A stretch of DNA of 64,000 bases, from positions 15,338 to 79,337 of the forward strand of contig DASP01000009.1 of the NCBI GenBank assembly GCA_002503825.1, written 5' to 3'. The notes under the pieces are model-generated. The model had not been told where the DNA came from. It worked only from the letters and a program-made list of their open reading frames with translations, and searched no databases. Position 1 is the first letter of the stretch. Every line of letters begins with the position of its first letter. The DNA is from Methanoregulaceae archaeon UBA467. GTDB lineage: Archaea; Halobacteriota; Methanomicrobia; Methanomicrobiales; Methanospirillaceae. Position numbers and translations under genes: made by a program. Positions 1 to 9,432 of this stretch are shown here, piece by piece.

Positions 1-1468
1 GGTCCGCGATAAAGATGGGATTGAGAGCTTCTGAATAAAGCGTCCGGTATTTTACTTCACTCTCCATCAGGGTCTGCTCTGACTTCTTCCGTTCAGTGAT
101 GTCGCGTATATATCCTCCGATGCGTAGTTCGGATTTCCCGGACCGGACCCTGAATTTTCTGGTCTCAAAAATCCGGTCCCGTACCGGCTCCTCGGTGAGT
201 ACGATTGCACCCTCAGCAAGTGCCTTTTCGTCTGATACTTCGCACTGGGCTGCATATGCCGGAGACATCAGTTCATAATCAGTTTTACCTCTGATATCTT
301 CCTCCCGTTTTCCAAAAAATTCCTGGAGCGCTTTATTTGCGACGATATAACGCCCTGCCGAATCTTTTAAAAATGCGATGTCAGTCATTGAATCGATAAA
401 TGTCCGGTACTGTTCTTCACTTTTCCGGAGGGCTTCACGGGCCATGATCTCTTCGGTCACATCACGGATAGTCCCCTGGAATCCCCTGATATTCCCGCTT
501 TCATCCCTGATAACCACAGATGTGATAAGGGCGTGGAACAGCGTTCCGTCTTTTTTCTTCAGGAGCAGGGGGTATTCTATCGTAAAACCCTCTTCCGATA
601 TCTTTTGTATATGTCGTTTCCGCCCGGCCGGGTCTGCATAAATCGAGGCAACAGGGACTGAAAGCACCTCTTCGCGGCTTTCATATCCGAAAAGTGCGAC
701 TGCTGCGTCGTTGATATCAGTCCATCTGCCCTCTACGGATGTAATAAAAACACAATCACGTGATGTGGTAAAGAATCGACGGTATCGTTCCTCACTTTCC
801 CACAACGCTTTTTCCGACCGGTGCCGTGCAACTTCAAAAAAGATTATTGCACCCCCGCAGAGTGCCAGAATACTGAAAATCCCAAGGAGCAGCGGCCATC
901 CGAGGAAATCCATGCGTGCAAAGACCGCAGTTTCATCAATGTCTATACCTGCCAGACCAACACTGTTTCCTTCACTGTCGCGTATCGGGGCATATCCCGA
1001 GAGAAAAGTCCCCCATTTGTCAGTTGTGAATTCCTGGTCGGCTGATGGCGCATGGAACCCTTCAAGGAGTTCGGGCGGGGGGGCCGGATAATACTGGCCA
1101 ATCCTGGCTGCATCTGCTTCGAGTCCATAATCACCGTCTACAACAAATAAAACCGCATCCCCCGTTTTTTTCATGGTATAAATATACCTGATATTCCTGT
1201 TCGAATTCCGGGCAGAATCCAGCTGGTCCCTGATTGCGAGAAATACGGGTGTGTCCTCATCACCCGGCTCAATCTGTTCGAATACGTCCCCGTTGATCTG
1301 GGTTGCAACTATAGACGCCACACTCATGAGCTCCTCGCGGGTCGCTTCTTTGAGTGCCGATCGCGACTCCTGGTACGTCACCGTAAACATTGCCACGCTG
1401 ATGAGAATTATGAGACCTAAAAACACAAGTGAGGCCCAGGTCATGACTGGTAAGCGGCGACCGATCAT
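1..1468 (-). CDS. PAS-domain membrane sensor protein, 3' end cut by window edge
   Basis: Reading the reverse strand from the ATG at 1468 gives an open frame of 489 codons that runs off the left edge. It begins with a membrane segment (about residues 7-27), then an extracytoplasmic stretch of roughly 140 residues with a Cache-like character (it contains GLAGIDID near its end), then a second membrane segment. After that come repeated PAS modules: each starts with a motif like ESEERYRRFF or SEEQYRTFI and ends with a PAC-type RDVTEE or RDITERKK. Three PAS starts are visible. The expected output domain (histidine kinase or none) lies outside the window. The layout matches the multi-PAS sensors common in Methanomicrobiales. 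The ligand cannot be inferred. Confidence 0.85.
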   Translation of the reverse strand, partial: MIGRRLPVMTWASLVFLGLIILISVAMFTVTYQESRSALKEATREELMSVASIVATQINGDVFEQIEPGDEDTPVFLAIRDQLDSARNSNRNIRYIYTMKKTGDAVLFVVDGDYGLEADAARIGQYYPAPPPELLEGFHAPSADQEFTTDKWGTFLSGYAPIRDSEGNSVGLAGIDIDETAVFARMDFLGWPLLLGIFSILALCGGAIIFFEVARHRSEKALWESEERYRRFFTTSRDCVFITSVEGRWTDINDAAVALFGYESREEVLSVPVASIYADPAGRKRHIQKISEEGFTIEYPLLLKKKDGTLFHALITSVVIRDESGNIRGFQGTIRDVTEEIMAREALRKSEEQYRTFIDSMTDIAFLKDSAGRYIVANKALQEFFGKREEDIRGKTDYELMSPAYAAQCEVSDEKALAEGAIVLTEEPVRDRIFETRKFRVRSGKSELRIGGYIRDITERKKSEQTLMESEVKYRTLYSEALNPIFIAD

Positions 1469-1965
1469 AGTGATACAGTATGCTCTGATTCATCTCATAT
1501 AAAAAAACTGACTGAACATCAGGATATGCCATGAGTTCCGAATACTGCAAAACTCTTCACTTTATGCATTTTAGCAGGAGTATTGATATCGTTTTGCAGT
1601 TCTGTCGTTTCCTGACAGGATTCTTTCCGGGTGCCGCCCGTTCACAGGCGTACTCCCAAGGCATGCAGGATTTCTTTCACGCACCGGCCGCATAATGCTC
1701 CCGATCACGCCCTTTACGCATGATGACCCAAGCCGCCCTGCCTTTATTATTTCATTCACCGAAATCCCTCCTGCATGACCGGATTCATCATTGATCAGTA
1801 TTACCATGAGTGGAGTGACGGGCTTTCAGAACAGGATGCCCTCGTTTCAATATTTACCAATATACGGGATATGCCGAATATCATCCTTCCCGGTGTATGG
1901 GACACTGTTTCACGTGCCACACACGGATGGGCGGGTCTATTACTTTTTGCAGCATACCACCCGTT
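1469..1965. other. Intergenic region without a supported gene
   Basis: Both strands carry short open frames here, but none has a recognisable domain, a good ribosome binding site or protein-like composition. I see no RNA gene. The region should contain the promoters of the leftward sensor gene and of the rightward cupin gene. Confidence 0.4.
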
Positions 1966-2364
1966 ATGATCCGAAAACACATTCCTGATGTTGCAGGCCG
2001 GCCGGTTACCAGTCCGGGTTTTTCTGGCATGACCGCACGGTTTGTCCTTACACGAAATGACGGCTGTCCCAACTATGCGCTCCGCATCATGGAATTTTTA
2101 CCTGGCGGACATACTTCGTTTCACCGTCACATGGAGGAACACGAGATCTACATCATGGAAGGCAGGGGCACCTGCCTTGACGGTGAAAAACAGGAACATG
2201 CAATAATTGCCGGCGATGTACTTTTCGTCGGCCCCTGCGAGTACCACCAGATAAAAAATACCGGAGACGGGGTGCTCAGGATGCTCTGCACAGTCCCCCT
2301 TCTTTCAGGAAAAGACGGGACTTCAACGACTCCCTGCCCTGACAGGTACGCGCAACCCGCGTGA
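1966..2364 (+). CDS. Cupin-domain protein
   Basis: A 132-residue protein with a single cupin fold. The first metal-binding motif is seen as GHTSFHRHMEEHEIYIMEG, with His residues and the Glu spaced as in cupin motif 1. The second motif is GDVLFVGPCEYHQIKNTG. This is the small mannose-6-phosphate isomerase-like or generic cupin_2 class, which usually binds a metal and a small molecule. The frame is open from 1897, but the upstream part is not cupin-like, so I chose the ATG at 1966 (MIRKHIPDV). No strong Shine-Dalgarno is present for either start. The substrate cannot be told from sequence. Confidence 0.75.
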   Translation: MIRKHIPDVAGRPVTSPGFSGMTARFVLTRNDGCPNYALRIMEFLPGGHTSFHRHMEEHEIYIMEGRGTCLDGEKQEHAIIAGDVLFVGPCEYHQIKNTGDGVLRMLCTVPLLSGKDGTSTTPCPDRYAQPA

Positions 2365-2489
2365 TGGACACATCACTTCGTCACCCTCCCCAGTTTCCGG
2401 TCATTTCAATTACAATGGATACAGTAAATCCATGCCGGACGGATCGTGCCGGCGAACGTATCCAGTCATTTTACAGGCATCCCTATACC

Positions 2490-3113
2490 CTATACCCCCA
2501 GCCGGTACAGGCCTTTCCCGCATGCAAACGTGCCGGCCGCCGTACCTGTCCCGGCAGGCTCCCGGCCTCCCGCGTCCTCTTCAGCCCGTGCCGGGACCGG
2601 GAACGAGAGCGTCCTCTGCCCGGGGAGGAGCCCGTACCGTTTCTCCCACCCGCGTCTCGAACGGGTGTGCATGGCCCTCGGCTCTTCCGTGACAAAGACA
2701 TGAGTCGCTGCACGTGCTGCTGCACGGATAAACGGATCGGTCCGATCGCTGTACACGATAACCGCCCCTTTCTCCCTGGCAAACGTGGAGAGCATGTCCA
2801 CGATCACCGGTATCATCGTCCGGTCACTCTCGTAGAGTGTCGGATCATGCTCGAGAAAAAGTATACTCTGGTCACTTTCCCCGAGGATTGCTGATACCTG
2901 GTGACTGGTAAAGCCCCTCCGTATGTAAAAATAATTCACGGTCCGGTGGAGGAGGGAGAGAAGCCTGGAATAGTTGCTGCAGATGTAGAGCGTCTCGTAA
3001 CGACCCATCTCCCGGCACTGGTTCAATCCTTCGGCCACACTCGCGACCGGGGCAATAATAACCGCAAACGACCGTTCCGGCAGGATAACGTGAGGTAAAA
3101 ATTCGATCTCCAT
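2490..3113 (-). CDS. Uncharacterised protein, possibly a degenerate RecA-like nucleotide-binding protein
   Basis: The frame is open from 3239, but the protein-like part starts at the ATG at 3113 (MEIEFLPHVILP). The product alternates beta-strand and helix segments. One hydrophobic strand ending in acidic residues (ILFLEHDPTLYESD) resembles a Walker B position, followed by a segment like GAVIVYS. There is no P-loop, so ATP binding is unproven. The C-terminal 60 residues are low-complexity and rich in Arg, Gly and Ala, and may be out of register with the original protein. It stands alone, next to a convergent short region and a lipoprotein gene. I do not recognise the family, and the start is uncertain. 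Confidence 0.5.
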   Translation of the reverse strand: MEIEFLPHVILPERSFAVIIAPVASVAEGLNQCREMGRYETLYICSNYSRLLSLLHRTVNYFYIRRGFTSHQVSAILGESDQSILFLEHDPTLYESDRTMIPVIVDMLSTFAREKGAVIVYSDRTDPFIRAAARAATHVFVTEEPRAMHTRSRRGWEKRYGLLPGQRTLSFPVPARAEEDAGGREPAGTGTAAGTFACGKGLYRLGV

Positions 3114-3244
3114 GATCGTTTTATGGCGCACATACACGGATAAGGGATCATCCGCGGAGGGCGAAAGTGATCGGTCCGAACACCGGTTCATGCGGGATCT
3201 CATGCATGAATAACGCGTGGATTTATCATTGCGAAACAAACCGG

Positions 3245-3742
3245 TCAGTCGAAAGGAATTGAAACATTCATTCCCGGGGGAACCCGGGGTTCGTGCGATA
3301 CCCGCCTGAAACGGTTTCCCGGATCCTCAGGGAGGTAGAGCGTATCGGTAACAGGGTCATATTCAAGGGTTTCCCGGAACGGGGAGCAGGTATGGGTTCC
3401 GGTGATGTAGTTACTGGTGATTGCCTGTCCTGCCACCATGTAACGATCAGGTCCTGATTTATTCCAGGAACCCTGCATGTACATCTCGTAAGGGAGCGGT
3501 TTCGCGGCATCTTTTGCAGTCTCTATCGCATCCGCACGCCCGTATTCCTTGAAAATAAAGAGGTCGACCGCATTGGGAAGGCACTTTGGATTGTAAAGCC
3601 ATGCTCCGACAATCGGCCCGACGGTAGTTGCAGCGGCACTCTTTGTATCAGGAGCTGTCACCATACATGTGCACCCTGCGCCTGATATTCCGAGGAGAAC
3701 CAGGACCACGAGGCAGAGACCCTGCGTCCCGCTGATCATCAA
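3245..3742 (-). CDS. Putative lipoprotein
   Basis: A 165-residue exported protein. Residues 5-24 form a hydrophobic signal segment ending in a lipobox-like sequence (GISGAGC), so the mature protein is probably anchored by a lipid on that cysteine. The rest is soluble and beta-rich, starting with VGPIVGAWLYNP, a pattern seen in small extracellular domains of Methanomicrobiales that hold a GxW motif near the N-terminus. No catalytic motif is visible. The function is unknown. It is transcribed leftward, and its 5' side abuts intergenic repeat copy A. Confidence 0.7.
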   Translation of the reverse strand: MMISGTQGLCLVVLVLLGISGAGCTCMVTAPDTKSAAATTVGPIVGAWLYNPKCLPNAVDLFIFKEYGRADAIETAKDAAKPLPYEMYMQGSWNKSGPDRYMVAGQAITSNYITGTHTCSPFRETLEYDPVTDTLYLPEDPGNRFRRVSHEPRVPPGMNVSIPFD

Positions 3743-3798
3743 ACAGTGGAATTGATATATACATTCTTATAGATTACGCAGGATTTTTCAAAAAAACG

Positions 3799-4066
3799 GC
3801 TCTGTTGAGATCCTTCCTGTTCTCTCACAATTCTTCTTTCGCCTTACACCTCATCGCGACACTCCCGGGCCTGATACCCCGCCGCATGTGTGCGTCCCCA
3901 CACTCCGAGAGAAGCCGTGATTCGTTCTTTTAAAAAAATAACAAAATTCCAGTCAACCCTGCCTGCAGACCATCCTGCAGCGGGGTGGGGCAGGGAGGGG
4001 TGAGAACTCCTCCTGTCAGGGAAATGGATCGAACCGGGTTTATCGGAATGAGGATTTTAACAGAGC
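3799..4066 (+). repeat. MITE-like intergenic repeat, copy A
   Basis: A 268-bp element bounded by a 15-bp inverted repeat: GCTCTGTTGAGATCC at 3799-3813 and GGATTTTAACAGAGC at 4052-4066. Inside are a GC-rich hairpin (around CCCGGGCCTGATACCCC) and a second conserved block, GGCAGGGAGGGGTGA...CTCCTGTCAG. The same order of blocks is found in copy B (7442-7703, reverse orientation) and copy C (28527-28836). It contains no credible gene. Confidence 0.85.
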
Positions 4067-4144
4067 AAAAAACCCTCAAACTATAATCTGGCTTTGGGGC
4101 GCCATGTTGCAGGACGGCCGGTTTCTTTTTCCTGCACTGTTGAT

Positions 4145-5539
4145 TCAGGACCCGGCTTCCCTGACAAGGGCCCTGATAAAAAAACGAGCCCAGACGAATC
4201 CTATCGCATCCCCTGCAATATCCCCGGCGACAATTCCCCACCAGACGCCGGCAAGGCCCATGCCGAATGAGACTGCAAATATCCATGCAAAAATAACATT
4301 GAATATAATTGCCCTGAGCACGGTGATCAGGAGGGCCTGGATACCCTTTCCGGCACCCTGGAGGAGGGAGACCGAGAACATTCCGAACGGGACGCCGGGG
4401 TAAAAGAGACACATGATCATCAGGAATGTTACAATATCGGGCGTAAGGGTCTCTGCGGACCCTGACAGGGTGAACAGTGCTGCAATCTGCGATGAAAACA
4501 GAAATGTCAGGGCACTCAGGCAGACCGCAATGAGAAAACCAATTTTAATGGAATAACGGTGCGCAATATCCATTTTTGTATACATTCTTGCACCAAATGC
4601 AGCACCGGCCACCGGAACGACCGCCGAACTGATAGCAATCAGGGGGGTGACCGCGATACCGACCACGCGGAGTCCTACGGATGCGACTGCAACTCCTGCA
4701 CTGCCGGCAACGATAACAATAATGCCGTTCACAAAGAGGGTCCTCACCGCCATAGATACCTGCTCGACCGATGCAGGAAGCCCGACATTTAAAATCCCGC
4801 GTGTAATGGTGGAATCATAAGAAAATCCTTTGAAACTGTACGAGAGAAATGTGTCCTTCTTTACCACCATCCAGTACAGCATGATCAGGCTGGACGCGAT
4901 CATCGAAAGGACTGATGCCCATGCCGCCCCGGCAATACCCATGTTGAAACCGTAGATAAAAAGCGGGTCAAGGAGGATATTTGCCACGCTTGTGAGCGCC
5001 ATTGCATACATGGGGCGTTTGGCATCCCCCTCTCCCCGGAAGAGGGCGTTTGCAACAAGCGAGAAGAAAAGAAATATTGCACCCAGGTAGATTATCGACC
5101 CGTACTCCGCTGCAGGTGTGGCTGCAGTCCCGGCTCCAAGAAGGGAAAATACTGTGTTTGCAGTCAGGAGGAGCGGGATTGAAACAGCAGCAGCAACCAC
5201 TGCCATAATAATGAGCGTGTGCTGTGCGGTCCGCTCTGCCCGCACCCGGTCCTGTGCCCCGATAGCACGGGCAACGGCAGATCCGCCCCCGACACCAATC
5301 CCGTTGGCAAATCCTATGAATAAAAAGAAAAACGGGAAAACAAAACCGATTGCGGCGAGTGCATCAGGTCCGAGCCCTGATACCCAGAATGCATCAGCGA
5401 CATTATACAGGGTCATGACCAGCATTGCAACCATCATGGGTCCGGATATCGAGCGGATGGCTGCCTTTGGATCCCCGAGAAGCGTCTCTACCCCCCGGGT
5501 ATGTCCCCTGCCTTCACCCTCACCCCGCATGCCCTGCAT
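4145..5539 (-). CDS. MATE family multidrug/cation efflux protein
   Basis: A 464-residue integral membrane protein with about twelve hydrophobic segments arranged as two related halves. Each half begins with a motif like GDPKAAIRSISGPMMVAM or GLPASVEQVSMAVRTL, characteristic of MATE (NorM/DinF) transporters. These exchange Na+ or H+ for cationic drugs or metabolites at the cytoplasmic membrane. The first 15 residues are charged and Gly-rich and might not be translated; a Met at residue 34 would be too late, because it would remove the start of the first helix. The gene is monocistronic. The substrate is not predictable. Confidence 0.9.
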   Translation of the reverse strand: MQGMRGEGEGRGHTRGVETLLGDPKAAIRSISGPMMVAMLVMTLYNVADAFWVSGLGPDALAAIGFVFPFFFLFIGFANGIGVGGGSAVARAIGAQDRVRAERTAQHTLIIMAVVAAAVSIPLLLTANTVFSLLGAGTAATPAAEYGSIIYLGAIFLFFSLVANALFRGEGDAKRPMYAMALTSVANILLDPLFIYGFNMGIAGAAWASVLSMIASSLIMLYWMVVKKDTFLSYSFKGFSYDSTITRGILNVGLPASVEQVSMAVRTLFVNGIIVIVAGSAGVAVASVGLRVVGIAVTPLIAISSAVVPVAGAAFGARMYTKMDIAHRYSIKIGFLIAVCLSALTFLFSSQIAALFTLSGSAETLTPDIVTFLMIMCLFYPGVPFGMFSVSLLQGAGKGIQALLITVLRAIIFNVIFAWIFAVSFGMGLAGVWWGIVAGDIAGDAIGFVWARFFIRALVREAGS

Positions 5540-5731
5540 CTCCTGACATATGGGTATGCTCCCATATGAAAGGTTGGCCCGGTAAAACGGCAGATAGAAC
5601 TTTACAAACTAAAAATCATGACAAATTCTTAAAATCCGGGCCACCCCACGCCATGTTACCGTAATGGATCCGTTCACATCCGGGCTGTCACAGATAATGA
5701 ACCAGGGCGAAACGATGTCTTAAAAGGAGAT

Positions 5732-6055
5732 TTATTTCCTGAATACATACCAGTATCCGAATCCGAGAAGGGCCAGGGCGATCATTACAATACCTGCAAG
5801 CATCAGTACCGGTATTCCTGAAATACCGGCCTGAAGCGGTTCCGGAACAGAAGGGCCGGGCGGGAGGGCGGCCTGTGTCTGGGTGGCAGGAACCGTGTGC
5901 TGCCCGGTCATACCCCCGGGAGTGAGTCCGGTTCCCACTGCGGTTACCCCCTGCGAGTCAGTAACGGGGCCCGCATCCATGGCAGCTGCCGGCAAAGAGA
6001 TCAGGCACAGCAGGCATACGACGATGCAGAGAATCACGATATTCATCTGTTTCAT
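5732..6055 (-). CDS. Small secreted membrane-anchored protein
   Basis: A 107-residue protein with an N-terminal signal peptide (residues 5-24, cleavage likely near AAAMDA), a Gly/Pro/Thr-rich linker of about 45 residues, and a C-terminal membrane helix (ISGIPVLMLAGIVMIALALLG) followed by a short basic tail. This signal-linker-anchor layout is typical of archaeal surface-attached peptides. No domain is recognised. Confidence 0.7.
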   Translation of the reverse strand: MKQMNIVILCIVVCLLCLISLPAAAMDAGPVTDSQGVTAVGTGLTPGGMTGQHTVPATQTQAALPPGPSVPEPLQAGISGIPVLMLAGIVMIALALLGFGYWYVFRK

Positions 6056-6203
6056 GGCAATCTCATAATTTAATTATTTATAACGGAAAATGAAGGTTGT
6101 GATCCGGTTTTATCCGCAAACCGACTTTATTTTCGGGAATATCAGAATCACATGACATATATCAGTGACATGCACAATAGATTTTATACTACAAGGGACG
6201 CCC

Positions 6204-7427
6204 ATGAACTCCATTGAAAATGAAAATGCAGTCACCCATGTCATTGCAGTCATCCTGCTTGTTATCCTTGCAATCGGTATTGCCATGGTCCTCCAGTCAG
6301 CCCTTATGGGAAATGCCTCGGATCTTAGGAAATCGGCATTCATTGCCAGTAAAGCGGATGTCAAGCAGGTCATCCAGTTCGGGGTCCCGGTGGAAGTCCT
6401 GACATGGATGCCAAAGGAAGGAGATACATTCCACCTCGTCGGCCAGAAAGGATATGCCGGCGGTTCACCCGTCCTTCTGAAAGTCCGCAGTCCTGACGGG
6501 CGGATAATCACACCGGATGCATCAGGGATTTCGGGAGAACTCTACGGGCGGACATTTTACATTTACCCTGTCCCGGGGTCGCCATCCCAGTGTGAATATA
6601 TCATATCTGACACACTTCCATTCGATCGCCTTAAGCCGCTCGTGAAAGGGAACTGGGCGATACAGCTCATCGACACCTATGCAAATATCCTCATATCCTC
6701 TGATGCGTCGCCGGGAGTAAAGAGCGGGACATCCGCGACCCCTACCGCGGGCGGGACCGCTGGTGCAGCACTCTACCGTTCGGACTGTTCACCCCTCGGT
6801 GCGACATTGCACGGGGCAAATATTACCGGAAATACCACTGCGCCGATGAATATGACGTACCGCACGTTCAATGGAAACACCTTCCTTCAGATACCTGACG
6901 ACCCGACCCTTACCTTCACCGGAGACCTGACACTTTCGGTCTGGATCCAGCCCTTTACGATAAACGGGTACCAGCAGATTATAGGGAAAGGGAACCAGAT
7001 CAGCAATTCGGTTGAAAATAAAAATTACGACAGTTACATCGTAAATAACGGAAAACTCTATTTCGAATGGGATGACCGCGTGGCAAATGCCCATTACCAT
7101 ATCATCACCAATGACCCGGTCTACCAGGAGAACACCTGGGCCTATACAGCCATTACTATACAGGGCGGGACGCTCAAGGTCTACGTAAACGGCGTGGAAA
7201 AGCCTGTGACATATTATCCGGGAAATAATATCGGGACGACTGAAACCATCGCTGCAAGGCCTGTAAACCTCAAAAGCGATAACGAGGATATGACGGTTGG
7301 AAGACAGAATACGGGTATTGCATCGAATTACTTCTATTTAAACGGAAATATAGGGGACGTGTCACTCTATAACCGCGGGCTCACGCAGGGAGAGATCCAA
7401 TACAATTACGATTCCTATATATCATGA
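6204..7427 (+). CDS. Archaeal type IV pilin-like protein with LamG/concanavalin-like domain
   Basis: The ATG at 6204 gives MNSIENENAVTHVIAVILL, a class III signal of the archaeal pilin N-terminal type (DUF1628/Pilin_N): a short polar leader, then a hydrophobic helix that would form the pilus core after prepilin peptidase cleavage. Residues 30-130 form the typical pilin beta domain (LVGQKGYAGGSPVLLKV). From about residue 210 to the end there is a LamG/concanavalin A-like jelly roll with the motifs FTGDLTLSVWIQP, NTWAYTAITI, LKVYVNGV and GNIGDVSLYNRGLTQGEI, the last being the usual end of the fold. It may act as an adhesive pilus or surface subunit. The frame is open further upstream (6165), but that part is not pilin-like. 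Confidence 0.85.
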   Translation: MNSIENENAVTHVIAVILLVILAIGIAMVLQSALMGNASDLRKSAFIASKADVKQVIQFGVPVEVLTWMPKEGDTFHLVGQKGYAGGSPVLLKVRSPDGRIITPDASGISGELYGRTFYIYPVPGSPSQCEYIISDTLPFDRLKPLVKGNWAIQLIDTYANILISSDASPGVKSGTSATPTAGGTAGAALYRSDCSPLGATLHGANITGNTTAPMNMTYRTFNGNTFLQIPDDPTLTFTGDLTLSVWIQPFTINGYQQIIGKGNQISNSVENKNYDSYIVNNGKLYFEWDDRVANAHYHIITNDPVYQENTWAYTAITIQGGTLKVYVNGVEKPVTYYPGNNIGTTETIAARPVNLKSDNEDMTVGRQNTGIASNYFYLNGNIGDVSLYNRGLTQGEIQYNYDSYIS

Positions 7428-7441
7428 AATTCAAATTTTTC

Positions 7442-7703
7442 GGCTTTATTGAAACGTTTAATTTTGATATCATGTTCGATCTATTTTTCTGACAGGAGGG
7501 GTTTCACCCCTCCCTGCCCCATTCCCAGGCGATATCCTGCGGGCAGGGTTGACTGGGACCTTACGATTTTTTATAAGGACCTGAGCACGATCCTTATCGC
7601 ATTATGGGGACGCCCCAACGGCGGGGCACCAGCCCCTGGAGTGTCGCGATTTTGAGTGCGGCGAAAGTGAAATAATGAGATGCGGAAAGTGTTTCAACAA
7701 AGC
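7442..7703 (-). repeat. MITE-like intergenic repeat, copy B
   Basis: A 262-bp element in the opposite orientation to copies A and C. Its ends are GGCTTTATTGAAACG at the left and GTTTCAACAAAGCC (7691-7704) at the right, so they pair as terminal inverted repeats. Internally it carries the conserved AGGGGTTTCACCCCT hairpin near 7497 and the GGGGCACCAGCCCC hairpin near 7623. It lies just after the pilin-LamG gene. Confidence 0.85.
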
Positions 7704-8262
7704 CCCTTTTTCTTTTTGAACGTACATTTTTTCCAATAACCGGGATACGAAGAGAGAACAGATTTTAAAAAGCTCTTGGTCAGAACGAGCGGGTACGTCC
7801 AGGACATGGTAATGTTACCTGATGGGGACTGATGCACCCTTAATTCCTGACAGGATAATATCGTTGCACCCAGGCGGCGTACCGGCGGCGGTTCAGTGAC
7901 AAAATATTAGATCATTAAAGAATTTTGTTTTCATCACATCCATTCGAAACGGCAGGGATGCATTTTAAAAAGAGCACTATCCGTGACTTTGTGATCCCGG
8001 ATACCTGTGTTTGATTATACCTCTTACACGGGAGTCATGAAATGAAAAAAAAAATTCCAGGATTCGTGCGGTAATCCCGGGGCATTCCTGACCCTGAACA
8101 GACAGCGGCCGGGCTGTCCCTTTGCACCTGCGGTCATCCGGAGCGCAGAAAAGAATGATGACTCGCCAGGTGTATTGCCCGGGACTATATCTTTAAAGGG
8201 GAAAAAAATAACACTAATCCGGGTTTAAGATCCAAGAAACATCCATACCGGTGAATATTTCC
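7704..8262. other. Intergenic region upstream of nudC
   Basis: About 560 bp without a supportable coding frame. Composition is mixed, with several A-runs. I see no tRNA, conserved RNA or repeat besides copy B, which ends at its left edge. Confidence 0.4.
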
Positions 8263-9111
8263 ATGCATTACCTGCCACGCCTGACTGCCGAATGTCTCAC
8301 CCCTGTATTTCCTGAACCATCACCTGAATCTTCTCAGGCCAGCCTTTACCTGTATATCAGGGGAAACAGCGTCGTGATGAAAAAATGCGCCATTCCGTCC
8401 CTGTTTCACACGGATGACCCGGGAAGGTACGGGCTTCCCGTAGTGAATAAAGTGTATCTTGGTTTTTATGATAAAGCACCATGTTTTGCAGCAGAAATCC
8501 CGTGTGACGCACAACTCCCTGACTCACTGGACTGTTCGGGCGTCATGGATTTATTCGGGAGCCTGCCTGACTGCACACTCGGAATTGCAGCGTTTGCGGT
8601 CAGGATTGTAAATTTTGACCGTTCATCGCAGTTTTGCGGGGCATGCGGCGCAAAAAACAGCCGGGCAGTTACAGAGCGGGCAAAAATCTGTCCCGCATGC
8701 GGCCAGATCACCTATCCACCCATATCCCCTGCGGCGATTGTCCTTGTGCAGAATGGGGATTCTCTCCTCCTTGCCCGTTCACCCCGGTTCCCGCCTGACA
8801 TGTACAGTATCATTGCCGGGTTCGTCGAGGCAGGGGAGAGCATCGAACAGGCCGTGCACAGGGAAGTGATGGAAGAGACCGGAATAACCATTAAAAATCT
8901 TGAATATTTCGGGAGCCAGCCATGGCCGTTTCCGCATTCGCTGATGACTGGTTTTTTCGCCGAATATTCAGGGGGCGATATCAAGGCTGATGGAAATGAG
9001 ATCGAGTCTGCCGGATGGTTCAACAGGAATAACCTCCCCCGCCTTCCCGGACCGTACAGCATCGCCCGGGCGATGATAGACTCCTGGTTATCCCGTGATG
9101 ATGCCCCCTGA
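8263..9111 (+). CDS. nudC: NudC-type Nudix hydrolase (NAD+/NADH diphosphatase, NAD-RNA decapping)
   Basis: About 282 residues. A zinc-ribbon with two CxxC pairs is seen (CGACG and CPACG), followed by the Nudix box GFVEAGES...REVMEETGI with its Glu residues intact. Downstream is the NudC signature SQPWPFPHSLM. Members hydrolyse NAD(H) to NMN(H) and AMP and remove NAD caps from RNA in the cytoplasm. The N-terminal third is the usual variable domain. The start at 8263 is preceded by GGTGA nine bases upstream; a GTG at 8251 is an alternative. The gene is monocistronic. Confidence 0.92.
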   Translation: MHYLPRLTAECLTPVFPEPSPESSQASLYLYIRGNSVVMKKCAIPSLFHTDDPGRYGLPVVNKVYLGFYDKAPCFAAEIPCDAQLPDSLDCSGVMDLFGSLPDCTLGIAAFAVRIVNFDRSSQFCGACGAKNSRAVTERAKICPACGQITYPPISPAAIVLVQNGDSLLLARSPRFPPDMYSIIAGFVEAGESIEQAVHREVMEETGITIKNLEYFGSQPWPFPHSLMTGFFAEYSGGDIKADGNEIESAGWFNRNNLPRLPGPYSIARAMIDSWLSRDDAP

Positions 9112-9432
9112 TCCCGGGTACATCATATCCTGACCATTAACCGGGATTCAGATACTCCATGCGTTTTCCGTGAAGACCGCACCAGGATTCATATCGCCTT
9201 TTATTCTGACAATCCCGCCATCGTCTTTCAGAACACGGGACACCTCCGGCATTCAGATGATGCAAAAGCCTGGTGAATTGCCGTGTATTGAATGCCAGTG
9301 ATACCGGCCGGGAGTCCTGTCCGGACCCGGGGGAACAATTTTTTCCAGGACTAGCTTTTTCCCGTTGAATCATCAAGTAATATGGAACAGGCTGCCTGCC
9401 TTAACCAGTGGCCGGCAGGAGTGAGGAATCGT
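9112..9432. other. Intergenic stretch with a possible decayed methyltransferase remnant
   Basis: On the reverse strand one frame reads MPEVSRVLKDDGGIVRIKG, which resembles a strand-turn segment of SAM methyltransferases (VLKDGG). It is only about 40 codons long and is interrupted. No intact gene is supported. Confidence 0.25.

Noticed and set aside
1571..1807. 78-codon frame on the - strand
   Set aside because: Composition is not protein-like and there is no ribosome binding site or family match.
2361..2894. Open frame of 177 codons on the + strand
   Set aside because: It is antisense to the 2490-3113 gene, rich in Arg/Pro/Cys, with no domain and no start signal.
9137..9376. 79-codon frame on the - strand, possible methyltransferase remnant
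   Set aside because: Only about 15 residues in another frame look like a methyltransferase strand; no intact gene.
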